Of a DNA stretch of 64,000 bases, positions 23,737-33,417 are shown one piece after another (the stretch's first letter is position 1; the number at the start of each line of letters is the position of its first letter). The translations under genes and the position numbers were made by a program. A model generated the notes under the pieces. It saw nothing but the letters and a program-made list of their open reading frames with translations. It was not told the DNA's origin and ran no database searches. Origin of the DNA: Lutjanus erythropterus (Eukaryota > Chordata > Actinopteri > Lutjaniformes > Lutjanidae); assembly GCA_020091685.1 (NCBI GenBank), contig CM034612.1:27210655-27274654 (forward strand), given 5' to 3'.

Positions 23737-24739
23737 TCAACCAAGGGGAGGTCCAAATCTGACATAGCGGCCCTGGGCGTCAGGAAACTCTGTGCGAATC
23801 CGCATCACCACACAGGCAGGAATGACGACTCTTATTCTCCGTCCAAGAACGCCCCAGCACCAGCTAACAAAGTCCTGATACGCCAGATACCTGTAATGAC
23901 TACAACAATTGGAAAACATGTCCTGGCATTGCAAATATCAAACTCTAGTGTGTCTCAGTCTTATTCATATGGATTGAGTGAATCCTTTAGTTTTTTGTCA
24001 TGGATAGGTCCATCATTTAAAATATTATTAAGTTTTGATATATGTGATAATCAATAAATGCTTTACTTTATCTGTAAAAATTGTCCCCTGTTAAGTCATG
24101 TTAAATACGCACAGTATCTGTTTATTTTGGCTGTGTTTGTTCATTCATGGTGTTTTTGTGATCACTGTAATGTTATGAACCCTGAATGATCGTGAAGCAA
24201 ACTGCAGAATCTTGAATATTTCTTTTCTTAAATACAATGATTACAATATGATTACATCTAAACTCACATATTGAAACTATTAGGATTTTTAAAAAGCACC
24301 TACTGTTCTATTCCTCTGAGCTGTAGAGGAATATAGTCAGCTCGGTAAATGTTGAAAGCGTTCTGCAGGGAGAACACATTGAGGCAGACGGGGTCCAATC
24401 CAGGATTTTCAACCACACATGATAAATCTTCCTCAACCTCCTGCATCCGTCTTGTAACCTACCGTAAGACACAAAAGTAGGGATCATGTTATCTAACAAA
24501 TGTAATGGGTAAACATAAGAAATAGCCTAGTCAGACAAGTATAGGATAATATGCAGTGACCATGTCAGTCTTGTGAAATAAACCCTGACAGGACCATGTT
24601 TTTAGCCTAAATGTCAACTGTAACCTCTCAGACCTGATCCTCGTGCACACACCTGAAGCAGGTACACAAGCTCTTGCCCAAGTGGCGCAGCTGCAGCAAA
24701 GAAATGATGATCCTCTTCTATGTCGAAGTCCTCAGACAT
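23737..24739 (-). CDS. Intact 3-exon gene for a P2X7 C-terminal-domain-like protein
   Basis: Exons: 24739-24653, 24458-24304, 23899-23737; 134 codons plus TGA, no internal stop, phases matching. Donors are CTTCAG|GTGTGT and AACA|GTAGGT; acceptors are CGGTAG| and TTGTAG|. The start MSEDFDIEED has A at -3 (GAAAATGT) and an acidic N-terminus. Exon 2 (about residues 30-80) has LSCVVENPG and FNIYRADY. Exon 3 has YRYLAYQDF, VIPAC, RIRTEFPD and GRYVRFGPP. This follows the pattern at the end of the P2X7 receptor cytoplasmic ballast domain (AYR...W..G...LPSC...RIRKEFP...GQY..F), which binds zinc and guanine nucleotide in P2X7. The Cys-rich WCQCG-type segment and all channel parts are absent. No signal peptide or membrane segment; probably cytosolic or nuclear. 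Function unknown. It overlaps the transposase pseudogene tail to tail by 26 bp. Confidence 0.75.
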
Positions 24740-24990
24740 TTTCTTCTTTGTTGAAAGTTTGCGAAGTCAACTCTGCGCATAACAAATCACTATTTCTAAG
24801 CAGATCTCTCTCTGTTGTCTGAGTCGCTTCCAGTTAGCATGTAAACACAGATGCGAAGGTATTGCGAGATCTCGTATATCTCGTGTCACACCGCTTGGGT
24901 TAGAGCCTGTGTACCTGCTTCAGGCGTGTGCACACGGATCAGGTCTGAGCGGCTACAGTTGACACTGGCTACATTTAGGCTAAAAACATG
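24597..24990. repeat. Inverted repeat around exon 1 of the P2X7-C-like gene
   Basis: Left arm about 24597-24672, right arm about 24903-24990, about 85% identical, both containing TTTAGCCTAAATGT, ACCTGATCC and CCTGAAGCAGGTACACA or complements. The left arm contains the 3' part of exon 1 with its donor. The right arm holds a second, plus-oriented copy of that exon end with a changed donor (CTTCAG|GCGTGT). The 230-bp centre holds the start codon and probable promoter. It may be an inverted duplication or the element's terminal region. Confidence 0.75.
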
Positions 24991-25199
24991 GTGTAAATGG
25001 CGTCTTTTTGGGTTAGATTTTAATGTCACGGCTTACAGACACTTGGATTACACATTTACATTACATACATTTTAAAACTGCTCACCATCCACTTCAATTG
25101 TACTGGATTTGGCTGCAACACTGTTTTCCGCTGAAGCTCTGGGAGTATTTGTGAACTAGAGATCTTCACCCATCCTCACATCAGCACAGGGGTGAGTAG

Positions 25200-25584
25200 T
25201 GTTACAGCCTGGCTCAACAGCTGCAACACATAGGGAGACAGACACGAGGTGGCGGGCTGAAGAACTTAATTTTTTTAACAAAATACTCAGGCAAATCAAC
25301 AGAACGTGTAGGAAATCAGTGGATCAGTGGTATAGTGCAGGTATGGGTGTATGTGGACATGTGTGTGTGTGTGTGGAAGAAACAAAAGAAAACGGCATGC
25401 TGGTCTCATGCTGCTGAGGTGTTGTCTGTCTGGGTGCTGGCAGGAGAAGAGAGACTGTAGGCTGTGGCAGCTATTTGAAGGAGGGAGCACACCGGGCCCA
25501 GGTGTGACCCATCCTTCTAATGACCCTCCTGCAAAGAGAGAGAAGAGCAGCAGCAACTAGTGGCAGGGAGGAGGGGGCGTCACA
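25200..25584 (-). mobile_element. Solo LTR-like sequence, 385 bp
   Basis: TGTTACAGCC...GGCGTCACA with GTAG on both sides (25196-25199, 25585-25588), so a TG...CA element with a 4-bp duplication. Orientation is tentatively minus because the left-end part resembles a polyadenylation region in reverse complement. GT-rich at 25360-25376. No coding. Confidence 0.55.
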
Positions 25585-26000
25585 GTAGATATTGAGTGAA
25601 ATTTCATCTTTGGGTGAACTATCGCTTTAATGGTGTCACTAGCTTGATTTGAATGTTTGTGCACAAAGATGATCATGAAGGTGAATCATTTGTGCTCTCG
25701 TTTGCATCCTTCAGATGACTCTCCAGGTCTTGGAGTTCTGACGCGTGGTCACTGGCTTTATCTGAAGTGGTGTCCCATTAGTGGATCCAATAGCAGTTTG
25801 AATCTCTTATTTCCATGAGCGACTGAAGCCCTTTCTTTCAGAATTCTCGGATAAAGCGAAGTGAGTACAGATGTTGTATGGTAATGCAATGTTTTTTTTT
25901 TTTGTTTTTTTTTACCAAACAAAAACCTGTGTGAACAAACTTGTTAGATGATTAATTTGACCTAATAGGGTTGCACAGTTGCTATGCAACTTCATACCTT
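25585..26000. other. No gene recognised
   Basis: Short T-runs and GGGTGAACTATCGCTTTAA-like sequence at 25611, which resembles the end of a MITE. Confidence 0.35.
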
Positions 26001-26155
26001 GAGGCCTGTACCATAAAGCAGGACTTTGGGTTATAAACATGCTTGTAGCCCAGATAGGAAAACTTCATAGTGCAGGTTATCCAGGACAGCCAGTGTTAGG
26101 TTAAGTGAAGTCACTTAACAAAAAGATAACCTGAGTATGTTGAGCTTGCAACACC
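26001..26155. mobile_element. MITE fragment (GGCCTGTACCATAAAGC)
   Basis: Starts GAGGCCTGTACCATAAAGCA and carries GGTTATCCAGGACAGCCAG, similar to a common fish foldback-type MITE. The other end is missing. Confidence 0.4.
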
Positions 26156-26197
26156 ACCTTCATTATTACAAGTCAATAAAATTAAGAGACCACTTAC

Positions 26198-26366
26198 TTT
26201 CCTCTGACAGAGATGGTTTAACCAATACCTGCAGTGGGACTTTGTTCAGCCTACACACTTGGTAGTCTGGGTAGATCTTCCCCTTTGGCTTCCTCTTTTC
26301 AGAAGTCTTTCGTGGCCTTTCTTCTGAACAGCTCAATTCAGCAGTGGTCATGAAATCATCTTTCAT
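26198..26366 (-). pseudogene. Exon-like open frame with a strong splice donor
   Basis: From ATG at 26366 the frame reads MKDDFMTTAELSCSEERPRK, then a basic KRKPKGKIYPDYQ stretch, and reaches SLSEE before a consensus donor (GAGGAAA|GTAAGT). I do not recognise the protein. It is 3' of the unrecognised coding remnant at 26903-27320 on the same strand and could belong to it or be chance. Confidence 0.3.
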
Positions 26367-26902
26367 ATTCCTTTATTATCTTAAAGACATTATTATAATC
26401 AGGTGTTATAGAATTAATAATATAAGTACAGATAATGTAAGATTGAGATAGTGTAGGATCACTTGCACACAAAGTCAAAAATTGGTGAATAACAAACTGA
26501 AATCTGTCTGGCCCTAATGGATTCTGATTACAGCTGTGCAATTACAGCATGTGCACAAAATTATAATTATATACCTGATAGAACTTTAACTTTCATCAGA
26601 GGAAATTACATCCATCCATTTTTGCAGAGTTTGAAGGTCTTTTTTGATCATTGATCAGACCAAGATACCCAACCACTGTTCCAACAGGATGGTGTGACTT
26701 CCTCCATGTCTGCAGTATGAAAGCTGCCATCATAATAAATATTGCTCTCCTGTGGTGATGTGGGATTTTCATTATTGCACATTATGGTTTGCAAAGAATA
26801 TGGTGACATTTTGTGACATCTGTGCATTATTAAATAGATAAGAGGATACTGGTAAAATATGATATTGCAGTAATAACAGACACGTTAGAGAGGGGTTAAG
26901 TA
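26367..26902. other. No gene recognised
   Basis: AT-rich sequence between two minus-strand exon-like frames; could be an intron. Confidence 0.35.
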
Positions 26903-28696
26903 TTACAAATGGTATTTAATATTGTGCCTTTCACTGCCATGAAGCATTGGTATTAGAACAAAGCCATTTCCATATGGAAGATAGACAGCTTTCTCCCACA
27001 AGTCCTTCTGCTCAATGAGTTTTTGTTTTCCATTTCTTTTTACATCCCTCAGACGTGCTATGTTGAGAAGTTTAGTCACATGGATTGTTGAAGAAACTCT
27101 CTAAACTGTGGTGGTATACATCACGCACACACACTTCATCTGTCCACTTTTGCTTCACAAAGGCATAGTCATCTCCAACAAGAAAACAGGAGTCCGTCTT
27201 TTTGGTGGACACAAATGTCTGCTGTGGTGCTGGTGTGGTGTGAACTTTGGCATTATCCATTTCAGTTATCCTCTTAGCAAGTTGTGAAATCATTCTCGAG
27301 AGGAAATGCACAGATCTCATTTAACACTGGGACCGCCAGCATTCTAGCACCCCCTCCGAGCGCCACAACAGTCAGCCAGGCCGTCATATGTAATTCCATT
27401 GTTTTTACTCAGAAACACACCAAGAATGTTTTGCTTTTTTTTTTTAAACAAATGTACCAGAAATTATGATAAACAAAATATCACAGTCAATAAATTCAGC
27501 AAACCTTTCAATGTCTCACGTCATACTAGTCAGCTTTTTTTATTCATTTAATTTTTTACTGTGCGCATTTTACTTTTTCTTACCGCTGCTTCACGTCTCC
27601 CATTGAAATTGACAGTTAGCTAAAATACACTCTTAAATAATAAATGGTATATAACTTTTAGTCTACTATTTTGTTGACTATATAATGTGTTTTTATAAAA
27701 TATTGCAGAAGAAAAGACATAAAGACCAAAATATTTTTTTTTATTTATGCTGCTGCTCCCCTCCTCTTTGCAACTCGGAAAATTCGTTTCACTGAGACAC
27801 ACACGCAGAGGCGCCATCTGCAGGGGGGCCATTGTGTTCCAGCTTTGTGTGGAAATACTTCAAAATATTAAAGAACAAACATGCAAATTGTGCGTTGCAC
27901 TGGAGGGTTAAAATCCGCTGGACTAAGGACGTTTGGAATATCAGGAAAAAACAGTGAAAGTCCAAAGCTTCAAGAACTCTGAATTTATACTTTATCCAAA
28001 ACACTTCTGAGTGAAATACTAGCAGTATTCAATGGCTTTAGCATCAGCAGGTGGCTGTGGCATAAAGTGCCCCTCACTGAAGAAAGACACCAGAATCTCC
28101 AAGGGAATCCATCTGAAGCCTCACTGACTGACTGAGAGCTAGTTTTCTTTTAACTGTGAGTGTTCATTAACTTTATTAGGCTGACTATGTTGCACAAGGT
28201 GCAAGCTGTCTGCTGCGCTCAGCAGAAGCCTCTGAGCGCGGTTGGAATGTGGGTTCTGTTTCAGCTCAATAACATGGCTTTAAAAACACCAGTTGACTTG
28301 TTTTAACAAATGTTAAGTTTAAAATATGAATTGTAAAATCTCACTTCCATGAGGCTGTTCAGTCAGACAGATCACAGGCTGCAGCGAAGGTCAAGCTGCA
28401 CACAGCATGCACAGTTATCATTATGTTCATTATAATGTTGAAATGATATTCTTCTGCCTCAGTAATCAATAATTAACGATTAATAATCAATTAACTATTA
28501 TTTCTACCACCAGATAATACACTAAAGTGATCAGTTTTGGAACCTACATACATCGGGATAATGCTCCTCTTTTCCCAGGATAGAAAATGTCATTTTCGTG
28601 AAAATATTAATTCTGACCCCTCACCACATCACACCTTAACATTATATAGGCTGACATTTTTGTCCCCCCAATAATCAACCCGAGTTGGCGCCTGTG

Positions 28697-28714
28697 CACA
28701 CACACACACACACA
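28697..28714. repeat. (CA)n microsatellite
   Basis: Short CA run inside the piggyBac element. Confidence 0.9.
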
Positions 28715-29389
28715 CGCACAGGCCAAGTGCACATGGACACATATGAATGGATGAAAAGCTTGAGGTTATTGCTACAATACAGATTAATACAAAAAGCAAA
28801 GAACACTTCAACCAAACAGGCTAGCTATGGGCACTGCCAAACTACGAATTACAAACGAGTGCAAAGATAACTGCAGAAAATAACATGAAAACAGTACAAA
28901 CAAATGAAAAAGGGCAGGATCAGCACCTTGCAAAGTGCCGCAGTACCTATCAGTGCCTTGACAGAGCGTCGCTTTTCCTAAGGCATACACTTAAGGCAAA
29001 AGCTTTCAGTCTTTACGGTGCACTTCACACACAGAGGTCGCTTGCATCCTTTGCAGGAGACCAAGGTCTTGTTTTGTTTGCAGTAGCTGTTGATCTGGTA
29101 CTGCCTCTGTTTTGCTGGCTCTGCTGCTTCTTGTGGCTGCTGTGGCTTCATGGGCACCGAAATCAGACTGGCCTTGACACGCATATGTTCTTCCCACAGC
29201 TCCTTCGCCAACTGCAGGATGGAGGCTCTTCTTGGGATTGTTGTGGAGGTGCATGCCTTGAACAGGACACGGGCATTTATCGCAACTATGTCCAGGAGAT
29301 TATAGAATACAGCAAAAAGCTGTCTTCTAGTTGAGCCTTTTACTGTGTACAGACGAGCCATTTGGTCCAGCATATCAACCTTGACCTAA

Positions 29390-29757
29390 GATAAGATGAA
29401 CTTTATTGATCCCACACCGTGGAAATTCACTTGTCACAGCAGCTCAGCAGTACAGATAGAAAGTGACAATAACTACTTATAAACATTAAGATAAAAAGAA
29501 GAAAGATATGTATGTACATATCAGTTTAAAAATATAAAATCTAAGAAATATAAAATGTAAAGTATTAATTACAGGGCTGTACACACAAAACTATTTACAA
29601 TTTATACACCTTCCACTGTAAACTCTGTTGCCTTGAAGAGGCAGATTGCACAAAGGGTATGATAGATTGCACTAAATATTAATGTTAGCAGCAAGAGATT
29701 TAATAATATTAACAATAACAATGATAACAACAATAGTATAATAATAATAATAACAAT
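29390..29757 (-). mobile_element. LINE/SINE 3' tail inserted in piggyBac transposase
   Basis: It starts ATAAGATGAACTTTATTGAT with TCCCACACCG close by, the complement of a 3' tail very common in percomorph LINE/SINE families, and ends in an AT-rich ATAATAATAATAACAAT run. It separates FYNITK from KVDMLDQM of the transposase, so it came later than the piggyBac insertion. Confidence 0.6.
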
Positions 29758-29887
29758 AATGGCACACCTTTGTGATGTTGTAGAAGGTCACAGTCTCTGG
29801 CTTTTCCTTCTCGTCACACTCAATGGAGACAGTCAGGTGTATGGTGCTGAGGAGTGCGATGACACTTCACGGATGCGCCCCATACTC

Positions 29888-30447
29888 TGTTAGAGTCTGC
29901 TGTCTCTGGACTCGTGGTAGGTTGACTCTGGCTAAGCTCAGCCAAAATACTTAAGTTTTTATGGTTGAGGGTGTGTTTTATTTGCCATAAATGTGGAGAC
30001 AAGCTCCCGAAAACACTAACTAATGTTCTGTGATGATGTTGGGTGGTTGGAAAAGTATATGGAGCAAGTTGCTGTGGAGGTAACTTTGTTAGCTTGTTAA
30101 CCGTTAGCTCGCGGCTAATCCAGGTGATGTAGCTATTTGATTAGCCACAAGTCTGATATGTTTTGTTTTGTCTGAGTGCACGTTGAGCTGCATTGTAAAT
30201 GAGAGCTGGCTGTGGACACTGATTTTCTGTTTTATTCACCAAGTACAGGTGTAATTTTGTCACTTTATTACGTTCCTATGTTAACTCTGTAACAGTCTGC
30301 TGTCTCTGGACTCGTGTGCATGAGACCTGGCTGTGGTTGTTTTATTCACCAGTCAGTGCCTAAATAAATGGGGGTCCAAGCCAAACAGTGACTGAGAGTG
30401 GGTCATCATTTAATGTACACATCGCAAGAGTGCTAACCCCTTACACT
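29888..30447 (+). mobile_element. LTR-like segment in the piggyBac element
   Basis: TGTTAGAGTCTGC...CCCTTACA has TG...CA ends and an AATAAA at about 30363 followed by TGGGGGTCC. The motif GTCTGCTGTCTCTGGACTCG is present twice, near 29893 and 30297, so part is duplicated. I do not see a convincing target duplication. Confidence 0.4.
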
Positions 30448-31736
30448 GGTCAAATGTCAATGGGAAGCCATTCAAAATGTATTTAGTGTCTATCTACAGC
30501 TAACCAGAATTTTATGCCAAATTTGTCTGACCTGTTGAATATATACTGGGTGAAGCAGCAACGGAGAGATCCCATGACTTGTCCTCTTCATTGCAGTGCG
30601 CCTCTGCTACAGTGCAGTCCTGGATGTGCTGCAGCATTTGCCTGTCCAGCAAGCACAAAAAAAGTGCTCAGAGTGTCTTAAATATTGCACCTAGCATGAG
30701 CTGTGGGGCCCACAGATTCTGTCAGGACATTTTGAGACTGCTGTCGCCCTGAGTGTGCACCAGGCTGGACAGCTTCCCAGATGGTCCCACCTTTCCACTG
30801 CTCATATGGGCTTGGGACTGCAAAACATAAATAATTATATACATACCTGGTGAGTAGGCTACATGATTTTCAATATTTTACAAAATAAAGGCGCAGGAAA
30901 ATAATAAGAAAATAACAGATGGGGCAGCTAGCTCAAACTCGGAGTCTGAACTTTCCTCCTCTTCACTCCAGTCCACATCACTGATGTTGGACACTTCTCC
31001 GCCATCAGACTCCCCATCACTAATCTACTGAAGCTTTGCCAAAGCCTCTTCCAAAGAATATTGTTTTGTTGATCCTCTCTTCATCATTGTTTCCATTTTT
31101 CATTTGTCTTTATTTTTTCATCTATCAGTCTGTCTGTTGGTCTGTATCACTCCATCAGTATCTCTCTCTCTGTCTCTCTCTGTTCAGATTTTCCCATATA
31201 TGAATATGGAATATATAAGTATAAAAAATAACAAATAATAAAAAGTCTGTGTGGTCACTGTGGCAGTCAGGAGTATAAATGCTCCCAAATCTTATGTGTT
31301 TTATTCAGGACTTTATAGGAAAAACATACAAGACACATTTAGGAAGTCATAGGAGGAGAGGATTGGAGATTTTCTTTAAACAGAGTTATCTGACTTACAA
31401 AAACCCAAACGGTTTGTCAGACCATCTTGACGGTTCTAGTGTTAAAGAAGTTTAAATAAGTTCCAAAATTCCTCAGATCTTCTGCTAAGTGGGCAAGAGA
31501 GTAACCTGACACGCGATAGTTTGTTACACGAAACCATCTGGGAAGCCGTCCACAGAAACTGAAAGGGGTGGATGCATTCAAACAATGCTGGTAGGTGACT
31601 GGATGAACTGTGTGCCACGTCTAAAACAGACTAACTTCAACCAATTAGATCAACTCACAAAACCGAAGCTGAAATTATCCAAAAGAAGAGTGAAAACATT
31701 CCGCTGATAAAAGCCTTCAGTGTTGTTCTTTGTTCT

Positions 31737-32548
31737 TGTCACAGTTCTGCCCAGTTTCCCTTGACCTGTTCCCCTTTCTCCCAGTTTCCCTCCTGTCCCT
31801 CTCCCCCAGTAAAATTCCACTCTCCCTGCCTCTGCTCCACTCTACCTGCCAGCCACTCCCACCTCATCAGCTCAACTCCACTCACCTGCTGGCACGGCTG
31901 CAGCTCATCCACAATCAGCCCTGCTTATAAGCCTCTCCTGCACTCTCACTCTTTGCCAGACTGTTCTTCAGTATCCCCTGTAAGACTCTCCAGCCCTTTC
32001 TTCTGGATGGTTTTCCGGTTTGCCTACCCTGCCCGCCTGACTCTCCTGCCTGGTTCCCGGATATTCACCACAGCCTTCTGTTCCTGACCGTGAGATCTGT
32101 CTCTACGTTCCTTGTTTTGCCTGCCTGTTCCTGTGGCTGCTTTGTGAGTCTGCCTGTCATTACTTCTCCATCTGGTTCCAACTTCCCTGCTGCTCATCCC
32201 CAGTCTGCTCTGCTGCATCTCAGCCTGCACTTCTGGTTCTGGACTCCTCGCCTTGTCGACCTCGTCTCCTGCAAGCCCCTCTCTGTCACTCCTGCCTGCT
32301 GTGTTACGGAACTGTATGGGTCCGAGGGTTCACGTCCTCCCCCTCGGTTCCGCGTTCAGGCTCAGCTCGACCCAATCCCTGAGCCTGAAACCCAGAGACT
32401 TTGTGTGGGCCCCGAGCCTGAAGAAGTACTGTTTCCTGTGTTTCCTCGTCTGCTTGAGTTCCTGTTCTGTTTCTGTTAAAATAAAGGTCATTCCAACTGC
32501 CCCAGGTTTTCTGCATGCCGCTATTGGGTCCAAAGAACACCCGTTACA
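31737..32548 (+). mobile_element. Solo LTR, 812 bp
   Basis: TGTCACAGTT...CCGTTACA with the 5-bp duplication GTTCT at 31732-31736 and 32549-32553. A TATA-like GCTTATAAGCC lies near 31923 and an AATAAAGG polyadenylation signal near 32481, giving a U3-R-U5 layout. C/T-rich on the plus strand, so the open frames of up to 129 codons are not genes. A different family from the 390-420-bp LTRs, with the same end style. Confidence 0.85.
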
Positions 32549-32561
32549 GTTCTTCTTTCAG

Positions 32562-32815
32562 TGAAGAAATACTCTCCAGTTCTGATAGAACTGTTCTGTG
32601 GCTATGCTAACCTCTTCAGGAGCTGCCGTTGTTTGTTCAAGATGAGCCATTTCCATGGACACTTCTCACTGTTGGTGCACCTAAAACCACACCCAAAGCT
32701 GCCAGTAGTCGCTCTGAGGATGCTGATTGGCTGGCACCACCTCCTGTGTGGACAGAGATAGATAGCTTGGAGCCTGGCAAGATGGATTCTCTTGTGAATC
32801 CAGCTGCCTCACAAG
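32562..32815 (+). pseudogene. Exon-like open frame of unknown origin
   Basis: It is bounded by TTCTTTCAG (acceptor-like) and CACAAG|GTAAGTAAG (strong donor). The frame reads EEILSSSDRTVLW, a TAA, then LPLFVQDEPFPWTLL and ADWLAPPPVWTEIDS. I do not recognise it. One in-frame stop means it is a broken exon or the wrong frame. It touches the LTR at 31737-32548 on its left. Confidence 0.35.
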
Positions 32816-33417
32816 GTAAGTAAGAGAGTGGATGTTATACAAAGGGGAGATGGGGCTTTGTAGATGTTTTGTAAAAATACATCAGTAATTCTTCAGCACA
32901 GGTAGTGTATGCATTTCTTGTGTAGTCCAACAGTACGGACATGGCAACAGTCAGTGTCAGGAATTGGTCAAAGAAGTTGTCAGGCAGCACAGCATGGAGA
33001 GGAACAGGTCCAGTATACAGTAAAACCTGTCAGAATTCAGTTGCTTTCCTCCATCCATAAATGTGGTTGTCTGGAAAATTCGCTTGGCAGTTTGGATGGA
33101 ATTTCACGAATTTGTCTCTGGGACAGTTTACATTCTCTTGGACCCTGTTTTAGGAAGACCACTCCCAGTTAGACCAGATGCATGTAGTCTAATACAAATG
33201 ACTACACACACTAAAAGCCTGCATCCACCAGGGGTGAGCGTCCACTTTGGTGACCTGCCCGCTAAATTCCTCATCTATTCTTGGGGAAATCACCTCTTGT
33301 GATTGGTAGTTATACACAACCCTGTAATTCACATACTGACCTTCAATAGTGCATTGCTCAGAACTATAGTATGCATTGTGTCCCTTTATGCATTTCAAAA
33401 AAGCTCTCGCCGGGACA
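32816..33417. other. Unassigned; open frames on both strands
   Basis: 32930-33310 has a plus frame (VWKIRLAVWMEFHEF) and a minus frame (GHNAYYSSEQCTIEG), neither recognised. Part may be downstream sequence of the Penelope-like element. Confidence 0.35.

Larger units (their letters stand above)
20493..23762 (+). pseudogene. Transposase-like multi-exon pseudogene, copy 1 (exons A-H)
   Basis: Eight exon-like blocks with splice signals: A 20493-20758, B 20884-21061, C 21216-21292, D 21402-21582, E 21919-22594, F 22776-22928, G 23018-23164, H 23578-23762. A has a CxxC...CxxC zinc-ribbon-like segment (CLVCQRVC...CPHC) and then SQPVLGSTPAGN. B ends in GGN-MRADSPG, where related genes I remember have GGD. 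D has TDRHPQIQKFL and F has SVEAFHS; the D...D...E spacing suggests an RNase H-fold transposase. I recall such genes as widespread uncharacterised genes in fish and invertebrates but cannot name the superfamily. Damage: frameshift in A, TAG in C, frameshift and an LTR in E, deletion and TGA in F, frameshift in G. Exon H is open and ends in TGA 23760-23762, overlapping the gene on the other strand. Confidence 0.85.
28978..31094 (-). pseudogene. piggyBac transposase relic
   Basis: Pieces in order leftward: N-terminus near 31094 (MMKRGSTKQYSLEEALAKLQ, then an acidic SDWSEEEESSDSEFE-type part), about 30800-30600 (GTIWEAVQPGAHSGRQ, NVLTESVGPTAHAR), 30545-30450 (DKFGIKFWLAVD, around a catalytic aspartate, then TKYILNGFPL after a frameshift), 29870-29768 (EKEKPETVTFYN), and 29385-28978 (VDMLDQMARLYTVKGSTRRQ, INARVLFKACT). 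It ends in a cysteine-rich zinc finger (CKGCKRPLCVKC...CLKC) and a stop at 28978. Large parts of the DDD catalytic domain are missing or frameshifted. Closest in style to fish PGBD-like transposases. Confidence 0.85.
27325..31441 (-). mobile_element. piggyBac DNA transposon, 4.1 kb, non-functional
   Basis: TTAA at 27321-27324 and 31442-31445 flank inverted ends CACTGGGACCGCC (left) and GACGGTTCTAGTG (right, the complement of CACTAGAACCGTC); 10 of 13 end bases match. TTAA duplication is diagnostic of piggyBac. The transposase relic runs leftward from 31094 to 28978. Between the pieces are later insertions: a LINE tail (29390-29757) and an LTR-like segment (29888-30447). 27340-28970 is non-coding with a CA microsatellite and a MITE-like ATTAATAATCAATTA patch near 28460. 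Confidence 0.88.
26903..31558 (-). pseudogene. Unrecognised coding sequence split by the piggyBac element
   Basis: Right of the insertion (31558-31446) the minus strand reads GRLPRWFRVTNYRVSGYSLA then HLAEDLRNFGTYLNFF, after an acceptor-like CCTTTCAG. Left of it (27320-27072) reading resumes as MRSVHFLSRMISQLAKRITE, through STKKTDSCFLVGDDYAF and VYHHSLESFFNNPCD. After a one-base shift it goes on as LRDVKRNGKQKL, AVYLPYGNGFVLIPMLHG and stops at 26905-26903. I seem to remember related uncharacterised proteins repeated in fish genomes but cannot name a family. At least two frameshifts plus the 4.1-kb insertion make it dead. Confidence 0.55.

Noticed and set aside
31761..32564. Several open frames above 100 codons
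   Set aside because: They lie inside an 812-bp solo LTR with C/T-rich composition; no domain.
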